DNA of 64,000 nt from assembly GCF_022678645.1 (NCBI RefSeq), contig NZ_JALBWV010000013.1, positions 62,001 to 126,000 of the forward strand, written 5' to 3'. This DNA is from Saccharopolyspora soli. GTDB lineage: Bacteria > Actinomycetota > Actinomycetes > Mycobacteriales > Pseudonocardiaceae. Of the stretch, positions 34,257 through 42,010 are shown one piece after another. The translations under genes were made by a program, and so were the position numbers. The notes beneath the pieces were generated by a model. That model was not told the origin of the DNA, ran no database searches, and saw only the letters and a program-made list of their open reading frames with translations. The stretch's first letter is position 1, and every line of letters begins with the position of its first letter.

Positions 34257-35273
34257 TCAGGCGGTCATGTCGAGGACGACTCGGAACCGCGCGTCCCCGG
34301 AGAGCATGTGCTCGTAAGCCTTCGGTGCATCGCTGAGCGGCATGACCTCGTTCATGGACTGGATGCCGCGGGCCGCGCTGAAGGCGAGGTTGTCCTCGTT
34401 CTCGATCGCCGAGCCGGTCAAGCTCCCGGTGAGCGTGCGCTGCCCGAAGATCAGGTCGGGCGTGTTGACCGAAATGGGATCGGCGGCGACTCCGACTACC
34501 ACCAGGTGTCCGTGCAGTGCCAGGCCCGTCGCCAGCGGCGACATCGAGGCTCCGCTGGTGGCGGTGGCGATGATCGCGGCGGCGCCACCGAGCGCCTGCA
34601 GGGCGGCGCCGGGGTCCTCCGCGAGGCTGTCGATGTAGTGGTCCGCACCCAGCTGCTTGGCCAACGCGGCCTTGCCCGATCCCCGTGCGATGGCGGCGAC
34701 GCGGTAGCCGAGCTTGCTGGCGTACTGCACGCCGAGGTGTCCCAGTCCGCCGATCCCCTGCACAGCCACCAACGACCCCGGGCTGATGTCCAGCGACTGC
34801 AACGCGTTGAACGTGGTGAAGCCCGCGCACAGCAACGGGGCCGCCGCCACCGAGGTCAAGTCCTCCGGGATGCGCACCAGCCCGCTGGCCCTGGCGTAGG
34901 CCGCCTCCGCGTAGCCACCGTCCACTGTGGTCCCCATCTGCGGCTGGTCGGTGCAGTTGACGAAATCACCTCGCCGACAGGGGTCGCACTGCCCGCACTG
35001 GCCACCGAGGAAGCCGACGCCCACCCGGTCACCGAGCTGCCACGTCGTCACGCCCTCCCCAACCGCGTCGATCACCCCGACGATCTCGTGGCCGGGGACG
35101 AGGGGCTGCGACGGATCAGCGCGGAGTCCTTCCGCGGCCAGCACATCGGTGTGGCAGATCCCGCAGCTCTCGACCTTCAGCCGCACCTGACCTGGCAGCG
35201 GTGTGCGCAATTCCCGTTCCACCAGTTTGAACTGGCGTGATCCGGTGACTTCGAACGCACGAAACGTAGACAT
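34257..35273 (-). CDS. zinc-dependent alcohol dehydrogenase (AdhP-like)
   Basis: 338 aa medium-chain dehydrogenase. Catalytic zinc motif ESCGICHTDV and GHEIVGVIDAVGEG, structural zinc cysteines CGQCDPCRRGDFVNC, cofactor loop GIGGLGHLGVQYASKLG. It oxidises alcohols or reduces aldehydes with NAD(P); the exact substrate is unknown. It begins 19 nt after the tetR stop with GAGGAG just before the ATG, so tetR and adh are one transcript under the TetR-controlled promoter. Induction by an aldehyde or other electrophile is inferred from the regulator type. Confidence 0.92.
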   Translation of the reverse strand: MSTFRAFEVTGSRQFKLVERELRTPLPGQVRLKVESCGICHTDVLAAEGLRADPSQPLVPGHEIVGVIDAVGEGVTTWQLGDRVGVGFLGGQCGQCDPCRRGDFVNCTDQPQMGTTVDGGYAEAAYARASGLVRIPEDLTSVAAAPLLCAGFTTFNALQSLDISPGSLVAVQGIGGLGHLGVQYASKLGYRVAAIARGSGKAALAKQLGADHYIDSLAEDPGAALQALGGAAAIIATATSGASMSPLATGLALHGHLVVVGVAADPISVNTPDLIFGQRTLTGSLTGSAIENEDNLAFSAARGIQSMNEVMPLSDAPKAYEHMLSGDARFRVVLDMTA

Positions 35274-35292
35274 AGCTCCTCATCGGGATTGT

Positions 35293-35865
35293 TCAGCGCA
35301 GGATTTCGTCGAAGACGGTCGCGAAGAAGTCGTCCAGCGGCTCGGGGTTCTTGACGACCTTGGCGCGCAGCAGTGCGCCCTGCCACGCGTTGAGGATGAA
35401 CCGCGCGATCCGGGCCACGTCCAGGTCGCGCGAGACCTCGCCGGCGTCCTGGGCGGCCCGCAGCGATTCGGCAATGCTGTCCGACCACTCCGCCAAGCGG
35501 GTCTGGACCTCGCTGCGGATCGCCGAGCTGTGGTCCGCCAACTCCTCGCCGAGATTGCCGATCAGGCAGCCGCGCGTGTACCCGTTGTCCACCAGGACGT
35601 CGGTCATCAGTTGGAAACGCTTGCGCAGCAACCCCAACGGCGACAGCTCGGGGTCGCCTTCGTCCTGCCAGCCGACCCCGGCGACGTAGCGGGCCAGCAC
35701 CTCGACCCCAAGAGCTTCCTTGCTCTTGAAGTGGTTGTAGAAGGAGCCCTTGGGAACTCCGGCCGCCTTGGTGATCGTGTCGACCGACGTGGCGGCGAAA
35801 CCACGCCGGTGCAACTCCACCAAAGCGGCCTCGACGATCTCTTCACGAACACTCGGCCTCGGCAC
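35293..35865 (-). CDS. TetR/AcrR family repressor
   Basis: 190 aa from GTG 35865. The HTH is in FAATSVDTITKAAGVPKGSF followed by YNHFKSKEALG, typical of the AcuR/NemR-like branch (CLIGNLGEELADHS). Those relatives sense electrophiles such as aldehydes, quinones or acrylate. A TTGACA/CATATT promoter lies directly upstream and its -10 box ends 6 nt before the GTG, so the message should be leaderless. A GACCGGTC palindrome between the promoter boxes points to autorepression. The upstream frame to 35907 has no translation signal. Confidence 0.9.
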   Translation of the reverse strand: MPRPSVREEIVEAALVELHRRGFAATSVDTITKAAGVPKGSFYNHFKSKEALGVEVLARYVAGVGWQDEGDPELSPLGLLRKRFQLMTDVLVDNGYTRGCLIGNLGEELADHSSAIRSEVQTRLAEWSDSIAESLRAAQDAGEVSRDLDVARIARFILNAWQGALLRAKVVKNPEPLDDFFATVFDEILR

Positions 35866-35871
35866 ACCTTC

Positions 35872-35901
35872 AATATGACCGGTCGTCTTAAATCTTGTCA
35901 A
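35872..35901 (-). promoter_or_regulatory. promoter with internal operator for tetR-adh
   Basis: Minus strand: -35 TTGACA (35901-35896), 18-nt spacer, -10 CATATT (35877-35872). The palindrome GACCGGTC (35877-35884) fills the end of the spacer and touches the -10 box. A bound TetR dimer would block polymerase. The predicted transcription start coincides with the GTG start codon of tetR. Confidence 0.7.
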
Positions 35902-35937
35902 GGCCACCGCCCGGAGTGCCGCAGGGATGCGCGTGAA

Positions 35938-36618
35938 CTACCGCTGCTTGTCGACGAAACGCCGAGAACGTCGCTCTATGTCGGAGAAGTGCCTGGACAT
36001 CTCCTGGGCCGCCGCGTCGGCATCTCCGGCGCGGATCGCGTCGATGATGCGCTGGTGTTCGTCGCCGATCTCGTCGCGCACCACCTCGGGCGGATCGATC
36101 TCCGCCTCCACCCGGTGGTAGACGGTCCAGAACAGGTCGATTAGCTGGACCGCGATCTCGTTGCCGACCGGCCGGTACAGCGCCTGGTGGAACCGCCGAT
36201 CGGCCTCGACGACGTCGCCGCTGCGCATCTCGGCGACGCACGACTCCAGTTCGGCGATCAGCGCGTCGTCGGCGTTCCCGGGTACCTCGGCGATCAGCGA
36301 GGTCTCCAGGATCCGCCGCAACTGGATGAAGTCGGCCAGCGTCGAAGCGTCCTGGCGGGCGGATTGCCGCGCGCGGAACAGCAGACCGGGCAGCAGCGCG
36401 GTCACCGGCGCCTCACCGACGAAGGTTCCGTAGCCGTGCCGGATGTCCACGATGCCCAGCGTGTGCAGGGCGCGCAGCGTCTCCCGGATCGAGTTGCGGC
36501 TCGCCCCGAACTGCGCCATCAGCTGCGGCTCGCTCGGCAGCGGCGCGCCGGGTTGCAGTCCGGACTCCAGGATCAGGTCCACGACCTTGTCCTGCAGCAA
36601 CCTGCCGCCACCCGCCAT
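35938..36618 (-). CDS. GntR family regulator, FadR/FCD subfamily
   Basis: 226 aa. N-terminal winged HTH: LLQDKVVDLILESGLQPGAPLPSE with GASRNSIRETLRALHTLGIV. C-terminal FCD ligand domain with metal-type residues in EADRRFHQALYRPVGN, VYHRVEAE and DEHQRIIDAIRAGD. Such regulators usually sense a small carboxylate. The ATG at 36618 has GTGGAGGGC upstream; the longer frame to 36765 lacks family sequence. It diverges from the XRE-cupin gene and likely controls one of the neighbouring metabolic genes. Confidence 0.88.
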   Translation of the reverse strand: MAGGGRLLQDKVVDLILESGLQPGAPLPSEPQLMAQFGASRNSIRETLRALHTLGIVDIRHGYGTFVGEAPVTALLPGLLFRARQSARQDASTLADFIQLRRILETSLIAEVPGNADDALIAELESCVAEMRSGDVVEADRRFHQALYRPVGNEIAVQLIDLFWTVYHRVEAEIDPPEVVRDEIGDEHQRIIDAIRAGDADAAAQEMSRHFSDIERRSRRFVDKQR

Positions 36619-36751
36619 CAAGCCCTCCACCGATCCACACCGTCCAGCCTGCCCAAACATCCTACGTCCGACGTCCGGCCCCGACCAGCACCGGCAGACG
36701 TGCCGAACCGCACGTCCACTCGCCATGTCATCGTTGCGGATCTCGCGGCTA

Positions 36752-36779
36752 TTGACTTCGCCCACCCCGAAGATTCATT
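36752..36779 (+). promoter_or_regulatory. putative promoter of the XRE-cupin/aminotransferase operon
   Basis: TTGACT (36752-36757) and TTCATT (36774-36779) are 16 nt apart, 36 nt before the XRE gene start. The -35 is good, the -10 mediocre, and the surroundings are AT-richer than the coding DNA. Confidence 0.3.
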
Positions 36780-36815
36780 CTCGCTGAAACCCTTCACCCA
36801 CCCCGAAAGCCCGCC

Positions 36816-37352
36816 ATGATCGGCCCGCACCTGCGAGAGCTCCGCCGTGAACGCAACCTCACCCTCAAGCAACTGGCCGAGCGCACCGGACTGTCCACCG
36901 GACTCCTCAGCCAGGTCGAGCGCGACATCCACGACCCCAGCCTGGAAACGCTGCGCCGACTGGCCAGAACCCTGGAAGTGCCGCTGTTCAGCTTCTTCGC
37001 CGAAGAGGACCTCCGGCAGGTGGCGGTGGTCCGCCGCGACCGCCGGATGACGGTCAGTTCCCCGCACGGCGGGATCAGCTACACCCGCATCTCCCCCGGA
37101 TCCGGCCGCCTGGAACTGCTGGAAGGTTCCCTGGAACCGGGTGCGGCGTCCGCCGATCGTCCCTGGAGCCACCCGTCCGAAGAATGCGTGCTGGCCCAGG
37201 CCGGTGAAGTGCTCGTCGAGGTCGGCGAAACGCTGATCCGGCTGGCGCCGGGCGACAGCTGCTACTTCGATTCGCGAACGCCGCACCGCTTCGTCAATCC
37301 GGGCACCGAAACCGCCACCTTCCTGGTCTCGGTGACGCCGCCGAGCTACTGA
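36816..37352 (+). CDS. XRE family regulator with C-terminal cupin domain
   Basis: 178 aa. Residues 1-60 are an HTH_3 domain (LKQLAERTGLSTGLLSQVERDIHDPSLETL); residues about 105-175 form a small cupin barrel (HPSEECVLAQAGEVLVEVGE, then GDSCYFDSRTPHRFVNPG). This HTH-plus-cupin design is common for regulators of amino acid or polyamine use such as PuuR, the cupin binding the effector. It is followed by an aminotransferase and a permease on the same strand, its probable targets. Confidence 0.92.
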   Translation: MIGPHLRELRRERNLTLKQLAERTGLSTGLLSQVERDIHDPSLETLRRLARTLEVPLFSFFAEEDLRQVAVVRRDRRMTVSSPHGGISYTRISPGSGRLELLEGSLEPGAASADRPWSHPSEECVLAQAGEVLVEVGETLIRLAPGDSCYFDSRTPHRFVNPGTETATFLVSVTPPSY

Positions 37353-37380
37353 ATCCGCCCACTAGCCGAGGAATCGCACC

Positions 37381-38538
37381 GTGAACGCCGTCCCAACCGC
37401 CATCACCGATCCGAACCTGTTCCGCGGGTACTTCCCGTCGCTGGCCGAGCACGTGCACCTGGCCAGTTGCAGCCAGGGCGCACCGTCCCGGCAGCTCGGC
37501 GACGCGCTCGCCGAGTACCAGCGCACGCTGCGGGAGCAGGGAACGGCGTGGGAAGTTTGGATGCAGCAGGTCGAACAGGCGCGACACGGCTTCGCCCGGC
37601 TGGTCGGCGCCGAACCCGACGAGGTCGCGGTGCTGGCCAACGCTTCCGAAGCCGCCTTCCAGGCGGCGTCGACGAGGAGTTACGCCGCCCGGTCGCGGAT
37701 CATCACCACCGACATGGAGTTCCCCTCCGTCGCGCACGTGTGGCTCGCCCAGCGCCCGCGCGGCGCCGAGGTCGTCCACATCGGAGAGACCGACGGCCGG
37801 GTGCGCACCGAGGACTACCTCGACGCGATCGACGAGCGCGCCGAGCTCGTGTCGGTGCCGCTGGTGTCCTACCGCAACGGCCTCGTGCTACCGGCTCGCG
37901 AGGTGATCGCCCGTGCGAAGGAGCAGGGTGCGACGACGTTCGTCGACGCCTACCAGGCCGCGGGCGTGCGCCGCATCGACGTCAAGGAGTTGGGCTGCGA
38001 TTTCCTCGTCGCGGGTGCGCTCAAGTACGTGCTCGGCATCCCCGGTATCGCCTTCCTCTACGCGCGCCGGGGCGTGCGCGATGCAGTGGCGCCGCAGCTG
38101 ACCGGTTGGTTCGGTCGCGTCAACCCGTACGAGTTCGATCCGCGCTCGATCGACCACCCGGCCCGCGCCAGCCGCTACGAGAGCGGCACTCCGAGCATCT
38201 CCTCCGCCTACGGCGCGAACGCGGGTCTGGAGCTGGTCAACCGGCTGGACGCAGCGGCCGTGCACGAGCACATCCAGAGGTTGACCCAGGCATTGCAGGA
38301 CCGGCTGCTGGCCGCTGGTGAGCGGCTGTGGTCGCCGACCGATCCGGCAGCACGCGGGCCGCAGGTCGCGCTGCGCGAGGACGACCCGAACAAGTTGGCC
38401 GCCTGGCTGGCCGAACGGCGGATCGCCGCCAGCCCGCGCGGCACCGCGCTGCGGATGTCCTTCCACTTCTACAACGACGAATCCGATGTGGACGCTGTCG
38501 CAGCGGCCGTCGCCGACTACCGCCGCTCCGGGAGCTGA
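37381..38538 (+). CDS. aminotransferase class V-fold PLP enzyme
   Basis: 385 aa. Fold type I PLP enzyme of the class V group (isopenicillin N epimerase, cysteine desulfurase, kynureninase relatives). The PLP lysine lies in LVAGALKYVLG near residue 218, with the Asp-containing FVDAYQAAG near 200 that holds the pyridine nitrogen. No cysteine-desulfurase active loop is obvious, so transamination, epimerisation or beta-elimination are all possible. GTG start at 37381, 28 nt after the XRE-cupin gene; the permease follows directly, suggesting uptake and breakdown of one amino acid-like compound. Confidence 0.87.
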   Translation: MNAVPTAITDPNLFRGYFPSLAEHVHLASCSQGAPSRQLGDALAEYQRTLREQGTAWEVWMQQVEQARHGFARLVGAEPDEVAVLANASEAAFQAASTRSYAARSRIITTDMEFPSVAHVWLAQRPRGAEVVHIGETDGRVRTEDYLDAIDERAELVSVPLVSYRNGLVLPAREVIARAKEQGATTFVDAYQAAGVRRIDVKELGCDFLVAGALKYVLGIPGIAFLYARRGVRDAVAPQLTGWFGRVNPYEFDPRSIDHPARASRYESGTPSISSAYGANAGLELVNRLDAAAVHEHIQRLTQALQDRLLAAGERLWSPTDPAARGPQVALREDDPNKLAAWLAERRIAASPRGTALRMSFHFYNDESDVDAVAAAVADYRRSGS

Positions 38539-38539
38539 C

Positions 38540-39943
38540 ATGGACTCCACCACCGGAAGATCCACCGAGGTCGACACCAGGTCCGGCAGCCAGCTGCGCC
38601 GAACGCTGACGCACCGCCAGGTGACGATGATCGGCCTCGGCGGCGCGATCGGCACCGGGCTGTTCCTGGGCTCCAGCCTGGCCATCTCGCAGGCCGGACC
38701 AGCCACCGTGCTGGCCTACCTCGGCTGCGCGCTCGTCGCGCTGGTGATCGCTTGGGCACTGGCCGAGATGGTCGTGCAGCACCCGGACGCGGGCGCCTTC
38801 GGCGCCATCGCGCACCGGTACCTGGGCTCGTGGGCGGGTTTCGTGGTGCGCTGGACGTACTGGACGATCCAGGCCATCGCGATCGGCGGGGAGCTCATCG
38901 CGGCCGGGATCTACACCCAGTTCTGGTGGCCGCAGCTGCCGCTGTGGCTGCCCGTGGTGGTGTTCTCGGTTCTCATCCTCGTGGTGAACGCGGGCGCGGT
39001 CGGACTGTTCGGCACCTTCGAGTACTGGTTCGCGATGATCAAGGTCATCGCGATCGTGGTGTTCATCCTGCTGGCGCTCGCGCTGGTGACCGTGGGCCTG
39101 CCCAACGCCGAGCCCACCGGGTTCGGGAATCTGACCGCGCACGGCGGATTCCTGCCCAACGGCTTGAGCGGCCTGTACCTGGCGATGGTGTTCGCGCTGT
39201 TCAGCTTCATCGGCACCGAGGTCGTCTCGGTGACCGCCGCCGAGTCGGAGGACCCCGAACGCGACATCCCCCGCGCGGCCCGGCAGATGGTGCTGCGGCT
39301 GTCGCTGTTCTACCTGCTGGCCATCGCGCTGGTGCTGACCGTGGTGCCCTGGACCGTGGTCGCGCAGACCAGCGGTGTCAGCGAGAGCCCGTTCGTGACC
39401 GTCTTCAGCGCCGCCGGAATCCCGTTCGCCGCGCTGGTGATGAACTTCGTGGTGCTCACCGCGGCGCTGTCCAGCGCGAACACGAACCTGTACCTGTGCA
39501 CCCGGATGCTGCATTCCCTTGCCGGGCACGGATATGCGCCGCGCTGGACCGCTCGGCTGAGCCGACGTGGCGTACCCCATCGCGCGCTGTTGCTCAGCGC
39601 CGCCGGACTGCTCATCGCCACGGTGCTCTCAGCGGCGCAGGGAAACGCCGCCTACTTGGCGTTGTTCGGGTTGTCCATCTTCGGTGCGCTGGTGGTGTGG
39701 ATCCTGATCCTGGTCACGCACCTCGCGTTCCGACGTTCCCGCGCCGCCGACGGCTTGCCGCTGCCGAAGGTCCGGCTGCGCGGCGCGCCGGTGACGGGGA
39801 TCGTGGCCATCCTGTTCCTCGCGGCGATCCTGGTGTCCACCGCGTTCATCGAGGATCTGGCGGTCGCCTGGTGGGCGGGCGTGCCGTTCTTCGCGCTGCT
39901 GAGCGCGATCTACTACGCAATCAGCCGGAAGACCCGCGCCTGA
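38540..39943 (+). CDS. amino acid permease, APC superfamily
   Basis: 467 aa with about 12 membrane segments. The first segment carries the APC hallmark MIGLGGAIGTGLFLGSS, and FSFIGTEVVSVTAAE near residue 220 is typical of the AAT group. It imports an amino acid or amine by proton symport; the substrate is unknown. The ATG at 38540 comes one base after the aminotransferase stop and uses GGGAG within that gene, so the two are coupled. Its 3' end overlaps the convergent dioxygenase gene by 23 nt. Confidence 0.92.
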   Translation: MDSTTGRSTEVDTRSGSQLRRTLTHRQVTMIGLGGAIGTGLFLGSSLAISQAGPATVLAYLGCALVALVIAWALAEMVVQHPDAGAFGAIAHRYLGSWAGFVVRWTYWTIQAIAIGGELIAAGIYTQFWWPQLPLWLPVVVFSVLILVVNAGAVGLFGTFEYWFAMIKVIAIVVFILLALALVTVGLPNAEPTGFGNLTAHGGFLPNGLSGLYLAMVFALFSFIGTEVVSVTAAESEDPERDIPRAARQMVLRLSLFYLLAIALVLTVVPWTVVAQTSGVSESPFVTVFSAAGIPFAALVMNFVVLTAALSSANTNLYLCTRMLHSLAGHGYAPRWTARLSRRGVPHRALLLSAAGLLIATVLSAAQGNAAYLALFGLSIFGALVVWILILVTHLAFRRSRAADGLPLPKVRLRGAPVTGIVAILFLAAILVSTAFIEDLAVAWWAGVPFFALLSAIYYAISRKTRA

Positions 39944-40793
39944 CCTGCTGGAAGGCGCGTTGTTTCACGGCGCTCTGCGTTTCGTAGATCGAGCCGCCGC
40001 GGTCGTGCGTCGGTTCCGGCAGTCGGACCGGTACCGGCTCCAGGCGCGGGCTCACGACGGGTTCACCGCGCAGCAGCTTGTCGTTGAGTTCGCGCCAGCC
40101 GGGATTGCCGACCAACGGCCACGCGTCCGCAGCGGCGTATTCGAAGAGCAGGAAGCGGCGCGGCCGGTCCGAGGTGTTCGGCGCGGATCCGTGCAGCAGC
40201 CGGGCGTGGTGCACCGAGATGCCACCGGCGCGGAGTTCGATGGGCACCGCCCGGTCGGCCAAGCCGTCCGGCGGCACCGCACCCACGAAGTAGCCGTCCT
40301 GGTGGTGGCTCAGCACCGGGCCGCGATGCGAGCCCGGCACCACCATCAGGCAGCCGTTGCACAGCGCCATTTCGTCGATGGCGATGCCGACGGCCAGCAC
40401 GTCGTCGTTGGTGTGCGGGTAGAAGGCCCAGTCCTGGTGCCATTCGACCGGGCTGCCGAACTCCGGTGACTTGAGGTTCAACTTGGTGTTCTGAAAGCGG
40501 ATGCCAGGGCCGATCAGCTGGCCGACGATGTCCAGTATCCGGTCGTTGCGCAGCGCGCGGTCGAAGGCGCCGTGCCGCAGGTGCGGCTGCTTCAACCGGC
40601 GCAGCCTGGGGCTTTCGGCGCTGTGCCCCGGTTCGAGGTCGAACACATCGGTGTGCGTGGTGACCGCGCGGGAGCGTTCGACGAACTCGTCGGTGGCCGC
40701 CCGGATCTCGGCCACCTCGGCCGGGGTCAGCACGTCGTCGACGGCGATGAACCCGCGCTCCCGGTAGTCGCTGATCTGCTGTTCGTGCAACAT
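39921..40793 (-). CDS. phytanoyl-CoA dioxygenase (PhyH) family protein
   Basis: 290 aa Fe(II)/2-oxoglutarate-dependent dioxygenase of the PhyH type. The iron triad is HQD in VEWHQDWAFYPHT near residues 118-120 plus the distal His in GGISVHHARLLHGS near 200; the 2-oxoglutarate-binding Arg may be in DRPRRFLLFEY. Such enzymes hydroxylate lipids, amino acids (ectoine, proline) or secondary metabolites. It is transcribed after the GntR gene at 40824 (30-nt gap) and converges on the permease. Confidence 0.88.
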   Translation of the reverse strand: MLHEQQISDYRERGFIAVDDVLTPAEVAEIRAATDEFVERSRAVTTHTDVFDLEPGHSAESPRLRRLKQPHLRHGAFDRALRNDRILDIVGQLIGPGIRFQNTKLNLKSPEFGSPVEWHQDWAFYPHTNDDVLAVGIAIDEMALCNGCLMVVPGSHRGPVLSHHQDGYFVGAVPPDGLADRAVPIELRAGGISVHHARLLHGSAPNTSDRPRRFLLFEYAAADAWPLVGNPGWRELNDKLLRGEPVVSPRLEPVPVRLPEPTHDRGGSIYETQSAVKQRAFQQVRRGSSG

Positions 40794-40823
40794 GATCGTC
40801 GGAATCCTTCCTGCCTCGAACGG

Positions 40824-41513
40824 TCAGACGCCACGAACCCGCCGCCCGACGTGCTGTTCCATCCGCCGGACGGCCTGTTCCGCGTCGCCCTGCTGCAACG
40901 CGGCGAGAATCTCGACGTGCTCGGTGTGCAGCGACCGGCGGTCGCCCGGCGCGACTCCGGCCTCGCTCCAGGACGCGATCCACGCCCGGTGCACCCACTT
41001 CTGCATGCGCAGCAGCAGCGGGTTCCCGGCGAACTGGGCGAGCGCGGCCTCGAACCGGAGGTCGAGGCTGCCCTGCTGGGTTTCCTCCGCGAGCAGTTCG
41101 TCGGCGATGCGGGCCAGCAGATCCCGCACCGGGGTCAGGTCCGCGTCCGCCTGCTGCCCGACGAGCTGGACCACTCGGGTCTCGATGGCCGCCCGCAGGT
41201 CCGTCAACCACTGCAGGCCCGTGTCGCCGCTCGGTGGTAGCAGCAGTTCGATCGGCGGCGCGCCGTCGGGATCGATGACGAACGCCCCGGCGTTGCGCCG
41301 GATCTCGATCTTGCCCATGCTCTCCAGGCTGCGCAGCGCCTCCCGCACCGACACCCGGCTGACCTGCAACTGCTCGGCGAGTTCCCGCTCAGCGGGCAGC
41401 CGATCGCCGGATGCGCACTCGGCGACCAGTTTCTCCAGTTGCCGCAGCACTTCCCGGTAGACGTCGAGCTGCTTGATCGGCATCAGCCGGAACGACGGCC
41501 GGTCGGCGCTCAT
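40824..41513 (-). CDS. GntR family regulator, FadR-type
   Basis: 229 aa. Winged HTH at the N terminus: YREVLRQLEKLVAECASGDRLPAERELAEQLQVSRVSVREALRSL in outline; the C-terminal FCD-like domain has LDLRFEAALAQFAGNPLLL and HTEHVEILAALQQGD. Upstream of the ATG (41513) GGAGGCGG serves as ribosome-binding site within a repeated sequence. It heads an operon with the PhyH dioxygenase, which it may control together with the adjacent transporter genes. Confidence 0.88.
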   Translation of the reverse strand: MSADRPSFRLMPIKQLDVYREVLRQLEKLVAECASGDRLPAERELAEQLQVSRVSVREALRSLESMGKIEIRRNAGAFVIDPDGAPPIELLLPPSGDTGLQWLTDLRAAIETRVVQLVGQQADADLTPVRDLLARIADELLAEETQQGSLDLRFEAALAQFAGNPLLLRMQKWVHRAWIASWSEAGVAPGDRRSLHTEHVEILAALQQGDAEQAVRRMEQHVGRRVRGV

Positions 41514-41532
41514 GACTGGTCCGCCTCCAGTT

Positions 41533-41574
41533 CCGCCTCTCCGCGATTCACTGGTCCGCCTCTCCGCGATTCAC
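41533..41574. repeat. 23-bp tandem direct repeat upstream of gntR
   Basis: CCGCCTCTCCGCGATTCAC occurs at 41533-41551 and again at 41556-41574, period 23 nt, with a partial third copy (CTGGTCCGCCTC) at the gntR side. On the gntR strand each unit contains GGAGAGG. It may be a slipped-strand duplication or a tandem binding site within the gntR leader. Confidence 0.7.
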
Positions 41575-41680
41575 AGTGGTGGTGGCGTCCAGCGCAATCT
41601 CCCGTTGCGTGGTTTCTGGTGGCTGGCTTGCGTCACGGTCCCCTGGGGTGCAGTTGAGGAGGACTGACGTTGACACCGGG

Positions 41681-41836
41681 CTACTCATGCCGGATCCCCT
41701 GCGCCACCCGGCGCGCCGCCACCGGCTCGGCGAGGATGTCGGACCGGTACGTCTCCGGACCCCACCACACGGCTGCGACGCTGATCAACGACAGCACGAT
41801 CCCAGCGCCGTGGTCGTCGCTTCGGGAATCGGGCAT
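41681..41836 (-). pseudogene. remnant of an MFS (metabolite:H+ symporter) gene, C-terminal end
   Basis: The minus-strand frame contains GAGIVLSLISVAAVWWGPETYRSDILAEP, one hydrophobic helix ending in the ETYRSDI text typical of the C terminus of MHS-type MFS transporters. The other about 400 residues are missing, and no start with ribosome-binding site is seen. I read it as the tail of a deleted transporter gene. It lies between gntR and the MaoC gene; the rest of the 41514-42010 gap shows no intact gene. Confidence 0.5.
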
Positions 41837-41941
41837 TTTGCTGACTCTCTCTGCGCCATTGCTGGAGGATTGCGTCATTGCCGGATTGGACTGGCCACAG
41901 ACCAGTGGACGCGCCGCGCCGATGCGAGGTCAACAGCGGGT

Positions 41942-41972
41942 CGCGGAATCCGGCTACTGTTCCGATTCCGCG
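41942..41972. promoter_or_regulatory. inverted repeat overlapping the MaoC-gene promoter
   Basis: CGCGGAATCCGG (41942-41953) and CCGATTCCGCG (41962-41972) are complementary with one bulged C. A TAGCCT -10-like hexamer follows at 41975-41980, about 30 nt before the ATG at 42011, so the dyad covers the expected -35 region. It could be a repressor or activator site. Confidence 0.45.
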
Positions 41973-42010
41973 AGTAGCCTGGATGGACCAGTCGGCCTTC
42001 GGAGGAGTGC

